From NCBI GenBank assembly GCA_040080965.1, contig JBEBHH010000007.1:1-64000 (forward strand): 64,000 bases of DNA. The letters are read 5' to 3'. Position 1 is the first letter of the stretch, and each line of letters opens with the position of its first letter. The DNA is from SHZI01 sp040080965 (GTDB lineage Bacteria > Pseudomonadota > Gammaproteobacteria > Steroidobacterales > GCA-2729495). A model generated the notes under the pieces. It searched no databases, was not told the origin of the DNA, and saw only the letters and a program-made list of their open reading frames with translations. Shown here piece by piece: positions 8,449-18,113 of the stretch. The translations under genes and the position numbers were made by a program.

Positions 8449-9582
8449 ATGAAGAACGCGATCCTCGGTGCCATCGTCGTCACTCTGGCCGCCGGCTGTT
8501 CATCAAATCCCAGCACAACGGCTGCAAAAGCCGTTCGTCCGCCCAGCTTCAACCCGCCGTCCGGCGTGCAGGTGGCCGAGGAAGGCCCGCGCAAGCTGCG
8601 CTACTACAAGATCCCCAACGTGCCGAAGGCCGCCGAGGCGTACTACGCCACGGACAACCTGCACATCATCGCGCAGGTACAGGACAAGGATGCGGTGCGC
8701 AAGAAGCCCACGGATGGCGGCGCGCTGACCTGGACCTTCACCGACCAGGGCACCGACGTGAAGCGCATCAACGGGGTCGGGCAGGATGCGTGCTCCTATT
8801 TCTTCCCCGACATGAAGCACGTGGTGTTCACGTCCATCCGCGACCAGCTCGACAAGCCGATCGGCAACTGGTCCGATCCGCGCGACTACCCCCAGGGCGG
8901 GGAGCTCTACAAGGCCAGCATCGACGGCAGCAACGTCCAGCGATTGACCAACAACGAGTTCTACGATGCGGAGATCTCGGTCTCGCCGGACGGCCAGTGG
9001 ATCGTGTTCGGCCGCCAGACCAACGGCAACATGGACCTCTGGCGCATGCGCGCCGACGGCACCGGCGAACAGCAGATCACCTTTACCAAGGAGTGGGACG
9101 AAGGCCGGCCCATGTACATGCCGGACAGCCAGACGGTCATGTTCCGGGCATGGAAGTACGAGGACTACGGCAAGATCCGCCCGACGCCGATGACGGTCTT
9201 CACCATCCGGCACGACGGCACGGAACTCACCCCGCGCACGCCGCCCGACACGGGCATGAACTGGAGCAGCTACCCCGCTCCGGACGGCCGGCACTTCATC
9301 GGCGTGCGGGTGATCGAGAACAACAACTGGGAAGTGTTCCTGTACGACATGGAGCGCCCCAACGCCCCGCCCGAGCGCATCACCTACAACGCCAAGTTCG
9401 ACGGGCTGGACTCCATCTCGCCGGACGGCCAGAAGATGCTGTTCGCCCGCGCCACGGGTGACGGCTTCATGGCCGACCTGTACACCCACGTCATGGACAT
9501 CTCGTCGCTGAACGTCGGGCCGCAGTACTACAAGGGCAGCATCCCGAAGGTGGCCGCAACCAAGGCCGAGCCGGGCTGGTGA
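8449..9582 (+). CDS. TolB-like beta-propeller lipoprotein
   Basis: A predicted lipoprotein of 377 residues. The lipobox LAAGC puts the lipidated Cys at residue 17. The rest resembles PD40/WD40-like TolB repeats, seen as ISVSPDGQWIVFGRQTNG, MRADGTGEQQITF and DSISPDGQKMLFARATG. Such propellers usually bind partners in the periplasm. There is no TolA/Pal context, so it is not the Tol-system TolB. It is a single gene with its own candidate promoter and a strong terminator immediately downstream. Confidence 0.8.
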   Translation: MKNAILGAIVVTLAAGCSSNPSTTAAKAVRPPSFNPPSGVQVAEEGPRKLRYYKIPNVPKAAEAYYATDNLHIIAQVQDKDAVRKKPTDGGALTWTFTDQGTDVKRINGVGQDACSYFFPDMKHVVFTSIRDQLDKPIGNWSDPRDYPQGGELYKASIDGSNVQRLTNNEFYDAEISVSPDGQWIVFGRQTNGNMDLWRMRADGTGEQQITFTKEWDEGRPMYMPDSQTVMFRAWKYEDYGKIRPTPMTVFTIRHDGTELTPRTPPDTGMNWSSYPAPDGRHFIGVRVIENNNWEVFLYDMERPNAPPERITYNAKFDGLDSISPDGQKMLFARATGDGFMADLYTHVMDISSLNVGPQYYKGSIPKVAATKAEPGW

Positions 9583-9609
9583 TCGGTCGCGACGTTACCG
9601 GATGACGGT

Positions 9610-9640
9610 AAAAAGCCCCGCTTCGGCGGGGCTTTTTCTT
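9610..9640 (+). terminator. Rho-independent terminator
   Basis: The stem GCCCCGC-TTCG-GCGGGGC is flanked by an A-tract and followed by TTTTTCTTT. It lies 28 nt after the lipoprotein stop. The flanking A and T runs extend the stem to 12 bp, so the reverse orientation may also work weakly. Confidence 0.9.
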
Positions 9641-9787
9641 TGCGGGCCCGCTCAGGAAACCTGGGACAGGCCCTTCGCGACTATTGCGCCCCTTGTGTCA
9701 AGCAGTTGACAGAGCCCGGGCCCGGGCCGGGGCACTGTCTGTCCAACGGCGGGGGTACCGCCGGCCATCGGAAAGAAGAGCCCTGTC

Positions 9788-10165
9788 ATGAACCGCACGA
9801 TCCGCACCGCCCTGATCCTCGGCAGCCTGGCCGGCATCCTGGCCCAGCAGGCTTCGGCCGACACGGCCGCAACCCAGCCCGTCTACGGGGACGAGCTGCA
9901 GCGCTGCGTCGTCGCCCTGCGCCCCGAGGCAGCCGATGTCGGCGCCGCCACGGCCAGGCACACGGTGACGGAGGTCACCGTCCGTGGCATGTGGCGCGAG
10001 TTCACGATCAAGTCGGCCTACACCGCGAATGGCGGCAAGGCGCTGGGCGACACGGTGTCCCGCTGCAGGACTGCGCGGTGGAGTTCTGGCACGGAGCTCA
10101 ACGTGGTCGCACGGCACGCGCCCAGCGCCGCCGCCGTGGCCGAGGCCCGCCTGGCCGCCCGCTAG
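9788..10165 (+). CDS. Small secreted protein of unknown function
   Basis: A 125-residue protein with a clear Sec signal peptide (MNRTIRT, then a hydrophobic stretch) and a probable cleavage after ASA near residue 24. The mature part has two cysteines and no motif I recognise. It sits alone between the terminator at 9610 and the convergent DUF962 gene. Coding potential rests on the signal peptide and the isolated intergenic position. Confidence 0.55.
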   Translation: MNRTIRTALILGSLAGILAQQASADTAATQPVYGDELQRCVVALRPEAADVGAATARHTVTEVTVRGMWREFTIKSAYTANGGKALGDTVSRCRTARWSSGTELNVVARHAPSAAAVAEARLAAR

Positions 10166-10228
10166 ACCACCCGGCCCCGCCGGACGCCGCCCCTTGGGGG
10201 CGTGCGTCTCAGGCCGGGTGCAGTATCC

Positions 10229-10540
10229 CTAGAACGGAATGCGCCCGGCCCAGGTGTCCACGTACATGCGGAAATCGCCGATCAGGCTGTAGACGGGGTG
10301 GTAGAACGTGGCGGGCTTGTTGCGCTCGAAGTAGAAGTGGCCGACCCAGGCGGGTCCGTACCCCGCCAGGGGTACCGCAACCAGCAGGTAACCGTTCCCC
10401 GTGGCCAGGCTGGCTGCAAGTACGACCAGAACCAGGCTGGTGCCAAGGAAATGCAGCCGGCGGTTGGTCCGGTTCTGGTGCTCGCGCAGGTAGTGCGGGT
10501 AGAAATCCGCGAATGAGCCGAAGTGGCCGGCGGCGCCCAC
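10229..10540 (-). CDS. DUF962 (Mpo1-like) membrane protein
   Basis: A 103-residue protein of the DUF962/Mpo1-like family. It has the typical N-terminal FADFYPHYLREHQNRTNR, two hydrophobic segments and a conserved PATFYHPVYSLIGDFRM. The yeast member Mpo1 is an Fe-dependent dioxygenase acting on 2-hydroxy fatty acids; activity of the bacterial forms is unproven, and the two His-containing motifs are intact here. The start is GTG, 4 nt after the stop of the GGDEF/EAL gene, so it is probably co-transcribed with it. Confidence 0.8.
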   Translation of the reverse strand: MGAAGHFGSFADFYPHYLREHQNRTNRRLHFLGTSLVLVVLAASLATGNGYLLVAVPLAGYGPAWVGHFYFERNKPATFYHPVYSLIGDFRMYVDTWAGRIPF

Positions 10541-10544
10541 GAAA

Positions 10545-13199
10545 TCAGCCGCCGTTGACGACCGCCGCCATCACCACGCGCTTTGGCTCCGCAATGCCGT
10601 AACCCTGCGCGTAATCCACGCCCATACCGCGGAGCATGGTGATGATTTCCTGATTTTCGGCCCATTCGGCAATGACCTTCTTGCCGGTGAGGTGGCCGAT
10701 TTCGTTGATGGAACGGACCATCTCGCGGTCGATGGGATCATGCAGAATCTCCTTGACGAAGCTGCCGTCGATCTTCAGGTAGTCGACGGGGAAATGTTTC
10801 AGATAGCCAAATGACGACAGGCCCGTGCCGAAATCGTCCAGGGCGAACTTGCACCCCAGCTCCTTCAGCGCGTTGATGAAGCGGCTCGCCTGGGCAAAGC
10901 TCGCAATGGCCGCCGTTTCCGTGATCTCGAAGCAGATCTTGCTGGCATCCAGCCCGCTCCTCTGGAACTGGCGGATGACGAAGGGCAGGAACTCGTTGTC
11001 GGCGAGGCTGGCACCAGACAGGTTGATCGAGCACAGCGCCAGCTTCTCGCGCTCGTCCGCCTCGGAAACCAGCCAGCGGAAGGCGTGCTCCACCACCCAC
11101 CGGTCAATGTTGGAGATCAGGCCGTAGCGCTCCGCGGCCGCGATGAACAGGTCGGGCGACACGAGCGCCCCCTGCTCGTCCCGCATACGGAGCAGGATCT
11201 CGTAGTGGGAGCCGGTCTCCTCGACCTGCAGCGGCTGGATCGTCATCCGGTACAGCTCGAAGCGGTCGTCCTCCAGCGCGTTGTTGATGCGCGCGGCCCA
11301 CTGCATCTCGCGGCGGCGGCGCATGAGGTCGATGTCGTTCTGCTTGTAGGTGTGGATGCGGTTCCGCCCCGCCTCCTTCGCCGCCTGGCAGGCGCTGTCG
11401 CCGGCCGTGATCAGGGTGGCAACGTTCTCGTTGTCGCCGGTGATCGGCACCACGCCGATGCTGACGCCGAGCCGGAAGGTGCGGTCGTCCCAGGTGAACT
11501 TGTGCTCCTTGATGGCCTCACGGAGCATCTCCGCCGTGCGCATGGCCTCCTCCATGCTGCAGGCCTCCAGCAGCAGGCCGAACTCGTCGCCGCCCAGGCG
11601 GGCGAGCGTATCGCGCCAGCGGATCTTCGCCTTCAGCAGCGCGCCGAGCTGGGTCAGCAGGGTGTCGCCGGCACCGTGGCCGCAGGAGTCGTTGATGATC
11701 TTGAACTGGTCCAGGTCCAGGTACAGGAGCGCGTAGGACGTCTCCCGGGCCTTGGCGCTCTTCAGCGACCGTTCCAGCCGGCTCTCGAACTCCCGGCGAT
11801 TGACCAGGCCGGTGAGCAGGTCGTGGCTGGCGTGGTAGGACAGGCGCCGGTTCAGCTCCCGGGACTCGCTGACGTCGTGGAACACCAGCACGCCGCCGGT
11901 CACGTCGCCCCGGTCATTCCGGATCGGGGAGGCCGTGCTCTCTATATAGAGCTCGTTGCCGTCCCGCCGGATCAGCAATGACGGCCGCACGGACTTGACC
12001 GAGCGGTTGCGCTTGATGGAACTCATCACCGGGTTCTCGAGGGGCTCGCAGGTCTCCTCGTGGAAACCGCGGAAGATCTCGTCCACGTGCCGCCCGCCGG
12101 CATCGTCCAGCTTCCAGCCCGTGAGTTCCTCGGCCACCGGGTTGATGTACTCCACCGTGCCGTCGTGATCCGTGGTGACCACGCCGTCGCCGATCGACTG
12201 CAGGGTGATCTGGGCGCTCTCCTTTTCGCGGAACAGTGCCTCCTCGTAGACCTTCTGCTCCGTGATGTCGGTCTCCACGCCCACCAGCCGGCGCAGCCGG
12301 CCGTGGTCGTCGAGGAGCGCCTTGGCGCGGCAGTTCACCCAGCGCCACTCGCCATCCTTGCGGCGCATGCGGTGGGTGTTCTCGAAGAGCGGCGTGCGGC
12401 CGGCGATGTGGTCCCGGAGCCGCGCCTGCAACCGGGCGTAGTCGTCAACGTGGACGATGCGCCGCCAGTCGGGGGCATTGCGGGCCAGGTCGTCGTCGCC
12501 GTAGCCCATCATCCGTTTCCAGCGCGGCGAATACTCGACCCGGTTGTTCAGCGCGTCGAAATCCCAGGTGCCGTCATTGACGGTCTGCTCCAGCAGCTCC
12601 TCGCGCTCGTTGATCTCGGCGAGCCGTGTCGTGGTCCGGAGCCGCTCCAGGCCGCAGGCAAGGCTCGAGCCGAGGAGCTTGAGCAGCAGCATGTGCTCCA
12701 CGCTCCAGTCCGGCTGGGGCTGGCCGAAGAACAGGGTCAGGCAGCCGGCGCGCTGGCCGTGGACGTGGAAACCGATCAGCAGGACCGCGCCGCAGCCGAG
12801 GACCGCGAGCCGGGCCGCATCGGCGGCCTGGGAAGCCGGTGGCGCGTCCGTGCTGGCGATGCCGTGCACGCGCAGGTGATCCAGGTGCTTGTCGAGCCAG
12901 GGGAACTCGTCCAGGGACGCGCCGGTCAGGACGTCCGGGTTGCACAGGGCGAAGGGGCTGCGGGCCGCGATGACCTGGCCGACGCGCCGGCCCGTGGCAT
13001 CCAGGAGCAGGACGCCGATGGCGTCGCAGGCGGTTTCGTCCCGCAGGGTCTCCAGGGCGGCGGCGAGCACGGGGTCGGCGGGGCCGCCCGCCAGGTTCTG
13101 CAGGTCCACCGCCAGCTTGGTGTAAACGACGTCCAGGCCCCCGGCAGTCCGGGCGCCCGTTGCATCCTGCAGGCCCGTTAGAGTCAGGTGGTATTCCAT
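10545..13199 (-). CDS. GAF-PAS-PAS-GGDEF-EAL cyclic-di-GMP signalling protein
   Basis: An 884-residue cytoplasmic sensor and turnover protein for c-di-GMP. A GAF-like region (about 30-200) is followed by two PAS domains (about 205-320 and 335-450), GGDEF and EAL. The GGDEF signature RLGGDEF near residue 535 is intact. The EAL start reads YEILLRM near 666, keeping the catalytic Glu; LDDFGTG near 786 and KIDGSFV are present, and the late Glu motif reads AEWAENQE. Both activities are therefore possible. I chose the ATG at 13199 because the longer frame to 13508 overlaps the divergent lipoprotein gene. Confidence 0.87.
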   Translation of the reverse strand: MEYHLTLTGLQDATGARTAGGLDVVYTKLAVDLQNLAGGPADPVLAAALETLRDETACDAIGVLLLDATGRRVGQVIAARSPFALCNPDVLTGASLDEFPWLDKHLDHLRVHGIASTDAPPASQAADAARLAVLGCGAVLLIGFHVHGQRAGCLTLFFGQPQPDWSVEHMLLLKLLGSSLACGLERLRTTTRLAEINEREELLEQTVNDGTWDFDALNNRVEYSPRWKRMMGYGDDDLARNAPDWRRIVHVDDYARLQARLRDHIAGRTPLFENTHRMRRKDGEWRWVNCRAKALLDDHGRLRRLVGVETDITEQKVYEEALFREKESAQITLQSIGDGVVTTDHDGTVEYINPVAEELTGWKLDDAGGRHVDEIFRGFHEETCEPLENPVMSSIKRNRSVKSVRPSLLIRRDGNELYIESTASPIRNDRGDVTGGVLVFHDVSESRELNRRLSYHASHDLLTGLVNRREFESRLERSLKSAKARETSYALLYLDLDQFKIINDSCGHGAGDTLLTQLGALLKAKIRWRDTLARLGGDEFGLLLEACSMEEAMRTAEMLREAIKEHKFTWDDRTFRLGVSIGVVPITGDNENVATLITAGDSACQAAKEAGRNRIHTYKQNDIDLMRRRREMQWAARINNALEDDRFELYRMTIQPLQVEETGSHYEILLRMRDEQGALVSPDLFIAAAERYGLISNIDRWVVEHAFRWLVSEADEREKLALCSINLSGASLADNEFLPFVIRQFQRSGLDASKICFEITETAAIASFAQASRFINALKELGCKFALDDFGTGLSSFGYLKHFPVDYLKIDGSFVKEILHDPIDREMVRSINEIGHLTGKKVIAEWAENQEIITMLRGMGVDYAQGYGIAEPKRVVMAAVVNGG

Positions 13200-13232
13200 T
13201 ATGTCCGTTGCCCCCCGGCCACCTGCGACACA

Positions 13233-13254
13233 TTCTGACAGGGATTTTTCAGAA
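13233..13254. promoter_or_regulatory. Inverted repeat between divergent genes, possible operator
   Basis: TTCTGA and TCAGAA are separated by 10 nt in the 175-nt gap between the c-di-GMP gene and the large lipoprotein gene. This AT-rich patch stands out in G+C-rich surroundings. No regulator can be named. Confidence 0.3.
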
Positions 13255-13374
13255 AACAACCTAAGCCGATGTTCTCCATCGGATTTGGTATTCGGGGTTC
13301 CACCCCGGTCAACCGACCCGGCCGGCCGGCGTTCTGTAACCGGGACAACCCTCCCCTCAATCTGGAGAACTACC

Positions 13375-15228
13375 ATGCCCTCGCCACCGATTGCCTGGAC
13401 GCGATTCACAGCTGACCTAGCCGTGCTCGCCACCCTCTTCCTCACCCTGGCTGGCTGCGGCGGCGGCAGTGGCGGCAGCGGTGCGGCGCCGGCTGACGCC
13501 GACGGCACCGTGCTGATCGGCCTGACCGACGCGGACGGCGACTTCCTGCACTACACGGTGGATGTGGTCTCCCTGACCCTCGAGAAGGCCAACGGCAGCA
13601 CCGTCGAGACCCTGCCCACCGCGGGCCGTCTCGACTTTGCCGAGTACCGGGACCTCACGGAGCTGTTTACCGCTGCGCGGGTACCGCTCGGCACGTATGT
13701 CGCCGGTTCCATCACCCTCGACTACACCGGCGCGGATCTCCAGGTGGAGTCAGCCGGTGTGCCAGTCCCCGCGGTGGCCGTGGACCGGGATGGGAATGCC
13801 CTCACCCGCTACACGCTCCGCATCCAGCTCGCGAATGGCCGCCCCCTGGTGGTGGCCCCGGGCGTTCCCGCCCTGCTCAGCATCGACTTCGACCTGGATG
13901 CCTCCCACGACGTCGATATCACCCGGAGCCCCGCCGTCGTGACCACGGCGCCCTTCCTGGTGGCGGAACTCCAGCCGGTGACCGAGAAGGACCTGCGGGT
14001 CCGGGGCCTGCTCGAGTCGGTGGACACCGCGGCCGCCGAGTACACCGTGCAGGTCCGGCCCTGGCACCTGCGCACCGGTGCCTCGTTCGGCACGGCAACC
14101 GTGCACACCGGCGACGACACTGAATTCGAGATCGACGGCACCCGCTACACCGGCACCGCCGGCCTGGCGGCCCTCGCGGCCCTGCCGCCGGACAGCCCCA
14201 CGGTGGCCTTCGGCACCCTGACGACGGCGGAGCGGCGCTACGACGCCAGTATCGTCCTGGCCGGCAGCAGCGTGCCGGGACAGGGCCTGGATGCCGTGGT
14301 TGGCAACGTGGTGGCGCGCACGGGCGACGTGCTCACGGTGCGCGGCGCCACCGTCGTCCGGAGTTCCGGCGTGGTGATCTATCGCGACACGGTCACGGTT
14401 ACCGTCGGTGACGACACCTCGGTGCGCCGCCGCCCGGGCCTCGAACTCGACAAGTCGGCCATCTCCGTGGGCCAGCGGGTCGAGATCCTCGGTACCGTCG
14501 CTCCGGCCCCGGCCATTCCCGGCTCGGTGCTCGATGCCACCGCCGGCCGGGTGCGCCTGCTGGTGACCAACCTCGCGGGCCTGGTGACTGCCAGCAACCC
14601 GGGCCAGCTGAACGTGGACCTGGCGAGCATCGATCGCCGGCCGGCGGGACTATTCGATTTCAGCGGCACGGGCCTCGCACCGGCCGTGGATGCGGACCCG
14701 TCGGACTACGAGGTGGCGACCGGCAACCTGCAGCTGGGAGGCATCGGCACGGGTGATGCCGTACGACTCCTCGGCTTCGTCCAGCCGTTCGCTGCGGCAC
14801 CCCAGGACTTCAACGCCTTCACGGTGGTGGGCCTGACGACGCGGGGGGCCCGCCTCGCCCTCGGCTGGTGGCCCGACGGCACGACGGCGCCCTTCCTGGC
14901 GCTCGGCGCGGACGGCATCGTGCCGGACCTGGCGAATCCGGACCTGGGCGCCCGGCACGTCATCCTGGTGGGCGGCGTGCCGGTGAACCTCCTGGACCTG
15001 CCCGCCGCGCCGACGCTCAAGGCCCCCGCCAGCGGCCCGACGCGCTATGCAATCCTGGAAGGTCCGCGGGTCCTCGTCTTTCCGGACTTTGCCAGCCTGG
15101 CCGCCGCCCTCGCCGAGCGGCTGGACGGAAACACCCTGGCCTACGGCCTCTGGGCGGAAGGCGCCTGGGACGCGGATGCCAACGAGTTCACGGCGCGGGT
15201 CCTCGGCGTACACCTCTCCGCCGACTGA
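13375..15228 (+). CDS. Large lipoprotein with beta-sandwich repeats (DUF4382/DUF5666-like)
   Basis: A 617-residue predicted lipoprotein. A hydrophobic signal ends in LAGC near residue 29, followed by a Gly/Ser-rich linker. The first domain (about 40-200: GTVLIGLTDADGDFLHYTVDVV and the following region) looks like DUF4382. Later repeats of the type RVRGLLESVDTAAAEYTV and VVGNVVARTGDVLTVRGATV resemble DUF5666 OB-like modules. GGAG sits just upstream of the chosen ATG. A terminator follows the gene. Ligand and role are unknown. Confidence 0.75.
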   Translation: MPSPPIAWTRFTADLAVLATLFLTLAGCGGGSGGSGAAPADADGTVLIGLTDADGDFLHYTVDVVSLTLEKANGSTVETLPTAGRLDFAEYRDLTELFTAARVPLGTYVAGSITLDYTGADLQVESAGVPVPAVAVDRDGNALTRYTLRIQLANGRPLVVAPGVPALLSIDFDLDASHDVDITRSPAVVTTAPFLVAELQPVTEKDLRVRGLLESVDTAAAEYTVQVRPWHLRTGASFGTATVHTGDDTEFEIDGTRYTGTAGLAALAALPPDSPTVAFGTLTTAERRYDASIVLAGSSVPGQGLDAVVGNVVARTGDVLTVRGATVVRSSGVVIYRDTVTVTVGDDTSVRRRPGLELDKSAISVGQRVEILGTVAPAPAIPGSVLDATAGRVRLLVTNLAGLVTASNPGQLNVDLASIDRRPAGLFDFSGTGLAPAVDADPSDYEVATGNLQLGGIGTGDAVRLLGFVQPFAAAPQDFNAFTVVGLTTRGARLALGWWPDGTTAPFLALGADGIVPDLANPDLGARHVILVGGVPVNLLDLPAAPTLKAPASGPTRYAILEGPRVLVFPDFASLAAALAERLDGNTLAYGLWAEGAWDADANEFTARVLGVHLSAD

Positions 15229-15254
15229 GGTCGGCCGGCCTGGCCACCCCTCGG

Positions 15255-15290
15255 GGCCGGTGACGCAAGTCACCGGCCCTTTCTCCTTTG
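15255..15290 (+). terminator. Rho-independent terminator
   Basis: A perfect 10-bp stem GGCCGGTGAC/GTCACCGGCC with a GCAA tetraloop is followed by CTTTCTCCTTT. It starts 27 nt after the stop of the large lipoprotein gene. Confidence 0.85.
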
Positions 15291-15348
15291 GGGAGCGGTC
15301 TTTCGGCATAATCGCCGCCATAACTCCAAACAAGAACGGTGTCGGCCC

Positions 15349-16692
15349 ATGTTCGAGAAGCTCCGCGTCTGGTGGGCGCTGGATAAGGCTGCCGAACAGG
15401 ACAGCCCGGACAACCCCTTTGGCCCCCTCGCACCAACCCAGCGGCGGGATGCCGGGCCGATGCTCGCGCTCGCTTTCGGCTGGGGCTTCCTGATCACCGG
15501 CCTTTTCATCGGCGGCCTGCTCGGCGCCGGCCAGCCTTTCTGGCCCGACCTGGTCTGGAGTTCACTGCTGGGCAATGGCGTGAACTTCCTCGTGGGCGCG
15601 CTGGTCGGGTACATGGGCTACCGGACCGGCATGAACAGCGGCCTGCTGTTCCGGCTGGTTTACGGCAACGTGGGCGCAGCGGTGCCGGTCCTGTTCCTCA
15701 CGGTACTGCTGATCTTCTGGCAAGGCATCACCGTCGGCGCCTTCAGCTTTGCGTGGGTCCAGGACTTCGACTCGCCCTGGTTCTACGCCATTGCCGTCTT
15801 CGCGGGCCTGCTCTACACCTGGACCACCTATTACGGTGTCCAGGGCCTCGAGAAGGTGGCGCTGCCGGCCGTGCTGATCCTGGTGGCCGTTCTCGTCTAC
15901 GCGGGCTGGTACAACATCGACCGCGCCGGGGGCTGGGACGCCTTCCTCGCACTCTCCCGCAGCACCGCCGCGAAGAACCCGCTGACCGACGTCCAGGCCA
16001 TGAACATCGTGATCGGCTCCTGGATCGTCGGCGCGGTGGTGATGGCGGAGTACACCCGGTTTGCCCGCCAGGCCTGGGTGTCCATCGCCATTCCCTTCAT
16101 CGTGCTGATCGTCACCCAGTGGATCCTGCAATTCGTGGGGGCCATGGGCGGCGTCGTCTCCGGAAATTTCGACTTCACGGCGTACATGCGCTCGGTGGGG
16201 CCGGTGATCTCGCTGTTCGGGCTCGTCGCCATGAGCTTTGCGCTCTGGACGACCGGTGACGCCAACCTCTACCTGCCGTCCATCCAGACCGCCAGCGTCT
16301 TCCGCCGGCCCAAGCGGGTCATGGTCGTCATCTGCGGCCTGCTGGGCACGCTGATCGGCCTCGGGATCTACCAGCGCTTCATGGACTTCATCAACATCCT
16401 CGCCATGATTGCGCCGCCCCTCATCGGCCCGGTGATCGTGGACTACTACCTCTGCAACCGCATGCGCTTCCGGGCCGACCTGCTGGAGCGGCTGCCGGCG
16501 TGGAACCCCATCGCTGTCGTGTCCTTCGTCGCCGGCGCGGTCGGGGCGTGGCTGTCGCCGGCATGGATCGCCAACGGCCTGCTCGGCCTGCTGGTGTCGA
16601 TGGTTGCCTATGGCGTCCTCTACGGACTGGCGAGCACCCTGGGTGTCAGGCTCGGCCATGCCCGGGCGGTGGCCGACTCGGGGGCGCGATGA
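15349..16692 (+). CDS. NCS1-family cytosine/purine-type permease
   Basis: A 447-residue inner-membrane transporter with about twelve helices. It resembles CodB-like NCS1 proton or sodium symporters for nucleobases and related compounds: FGWGFLITGLFIGGLLGAG, a Gly-rich first helix, and VMAEYTRFARQ in the middle, similar to the NCS1 DYxRY region. The substrate cannot be told from sequence. Its stop overlaps the ATG of the MBL-fold gene, so the two may act on the same compound. Confidence 0.82.
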   Translation: MFEKLRVWWALDKAAEQDSPDNPFGPLAPTQRRDAGPMLALAFGWGFLITGLFIGGLLGAGQPFWPDLVWSSLLGNGVNFLVGALVGYMGYRTGMNSGLLFRLVYGNVGAAVPVLFLTVLLIFWQGITVGAFSFAWVQDFDSPWFYAIAVFAGLLYTWTTYYGVQGLEKVALPAVLILVAVLVYAGWYNIDRAGGWDAFLALSRSTAAKNPLTDVQAMNIVIGSWIVGAVVMAEYTRFARQAWVSIAIPFIVLIVTQWILQFVGAMGGVVSGNFDFTAYMRSVGPVISLFGLVAMSFALWTTGDANLYLPSIQTASVFRRPKRVMVVICGLLGTLIGLGIYQRFMDFINILAMIAPPLIGPVIVDYYLCNRMRFRADLLERLPAWNPIAVVSFVAGAVGAWLSPAWIANGLLGLLVSMVAYGVLYGLASTLGVRLGHARAVADSGAR

Positions 16693-17498
16693 CCGCGTGG
16701 AACCTGACCTTCCTCGGGGTTGGCAACGCCGCCGCCCCTCAGCTGGGCTCCGCCAGCGTCGTGCTGGAGAAGGACGACGCGCCGCTGCTCATGGTGGACT
16801 GCGGCCAGGAGGCGCTGTCGGCGTTCCTCGAGCGCTACGGCCGCCCGCCGCCCGCCGTGTTCATCACCCACGTGCACATGGACCACGTGGCCGGCTTCGA
16901 GCGGCTGTTCGTGGCCAACTACTTCGGGAATTCCGGCCTGCCGCGCACCCGGCTCTTCGTGCCGGCGATGCTCGTGCCGCTTCTGCAGGGCCGGGTTGCC
17001 GACTATCCCAACGTGGTCGCCGAGGGCTCGGCCAACTTCTGGGACGCCTTCGAAGTCGTGCCCGTGAGCTACGGCTTCTGGCACCAGTCCCTGTGGTTCG
17101 ATGTCTTTGCCGTCCGCCACCACGTGCCGGGCACGGCCTACGGCATCTGCCTGCCGGGATCGTTCCTCTACACCGGGGACACCCGGCCCATCCCGGAGAC
17201 CGTCGCCCAGTTCGCGGACGGCCTGATGCCGCTGGTGCACGACTGCGACCTCCACGGCAACCCGTCCCATACCGGCCTGCCGGACCTGCTGCGGGAGTAC
17301 AACGAGGACCTGCGACGCCAGATGGTCGTGTACCACTATGCGTCAACCGAGGACGGTGCGACGCTGGCAAAAGCAGGGCTCCGGGTGGCCCGCCCCGGCG
17401 ACCGGCTCAGCGTGCCGTCACCGCGGGAACCGGCCGCCGCCCATGCGTCGGCCGTGCACCAGCGGCTGCAGGGCGACCGGCGGCACGGCAGGCACTGA
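16689..17498 (+). CDS. Metallo-beta-lactamase-fold hydrolase
   Basis: A 269-residue MBL-fold protein. The metal motif THVHMDH lies at about residues 59-65, with further ligands in VRHHVPG and in LYTGDTRPIP. The fold core is RNase Z/lactonase-like (LTFLGVGNAAAP at the start). The last 40 residues are Arg/Pro-rich and probably unstructured. It overlaps the permease gene by 4 nt. It may hydrolyse the imported substrate or an ester, but no specific reaction is supported. Confidence 0.8.
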   Translation: MTAWNLTFLGVGNAAAPQLGSASVVLEKDDAPLLMVDCGQEALSAFLERYGRPPPAVFITHVHMDHVAGFERLFVANYFGNSGLPRTRLFVPAMLVPLLQGRVADYPNVVAEGSANFWDAFEVVPVSYGFWHQSLWFDVFAVRHHVPGTAYGICLPGSFLYTGDTRPIPETVAQFADGLMPLVHDCDLHGNPSHTGLPDLLREYNEDLRRQMVVYHYASTEDGATLAKAGLRVARPGDRLSVPSPREPAAAHASAVHQRLQGDRRHGRH

Positions 17499-17539
17499 CG
17501 GCAAGTCCCGGCCAAACGACCACACGAAGGAGTCACCGC

Positions 17540-18091
17540 GTGCTGCGATTGTTCCTGGGCGCCCTGGCGGTCACGGCCGTCTCCTGGATCTGGAGCGTCG
17601 GCTTCTACGTGCTGAGCCCCATACCCTACTGGACCATGTCCCAGACCCTGGACGACAAGGCCGCCGGCGCAGCCCTGCTCGATCACTTCCCGGAGAGCGG
17701 CACCTACATCCTTCCCGGCCGGGACAGCGGCACGGAAGTCCGCAGCGCGATGCGGGCCAACGGGCCGGTAGCCACCGTCTACATCGTCCGCGAAGGACGG
17801 CCCCAGTCATCGCCGCTCAAGTCGGCCCTCGGCACGCTGCAGGGAATCGCCATCGGCCTGACGCTCGGCGTGGCCATGCTGATGCTGAACCGCTACACCA
17901 CGAAATACTGGAACCACGTGGCCATCTGCACCACCGTTGGCCTGGCCTACTCGGCCTACCCGCGGATCGCCGACATCGTGTTCTCGGACTTCCCGCCCGG
18001 CTACCAGTGGATGATGATCTTCTCGGACTTCGTCAGCTTCACGCTGATGATCATGGTGATGGCGTGGTTCACGCGGCCGCGCCCGGCCTGA
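17540..18091 (+). CDS. Membrane protein of unknown function
   Basis: A 183-residue protein with an N-terminal signal-anchor, a periplasmic stretch of about 75 residues and three C-terminal transmembrane helices. GTG at 17540 is preferred because GAAGGA lies about 9 nt upstream; the longer frame runs inside the MBL gene. The pattern PYWTMSQTLDDKAAGAALLDHFPESG recurs in annotated hypothetical proteins but has no function I can name. It sits between the MBL-fold and FabH-like genes on the same strand. Confidence 0.65.
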   Translation: MLRLFLGALAVTAVSWIWSVGFYVLSPIPYWTMSQTLDDKAAGAALLDHFPESGTYILPGRDSGTEVRSAMRANGPVATVYIVREGRPQSSPLKSALGTLQGIAIGLTLGVAMLMLNRYTTKYWNHVAICTTVGLAYSAYPRIADIVFSDFPPGYQWMMIFSDFVSFTLMIMVMAWFTRPRPA

Positions 18092-18113
18092 AGCCCAACG
18101 ACTGGAGCGACCA

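Noticed and set aside
9706..9734. TTGACA upstream of the small secreted-protein gene as a promoter
   Set aside because: No acceptable -10 at 15-19 nt; the following bases are G+C-rich (GGGGCA).
13200..13508. N-terminal extension of the GGDEF/EAL protein to an upstream start
   Set aside because: The extra 103 residues are Pro/Arg-rich with no domain and overlap the leader and start of the divergent lipoprotein gene; the ATG at 13199 begins the recognisable protein.
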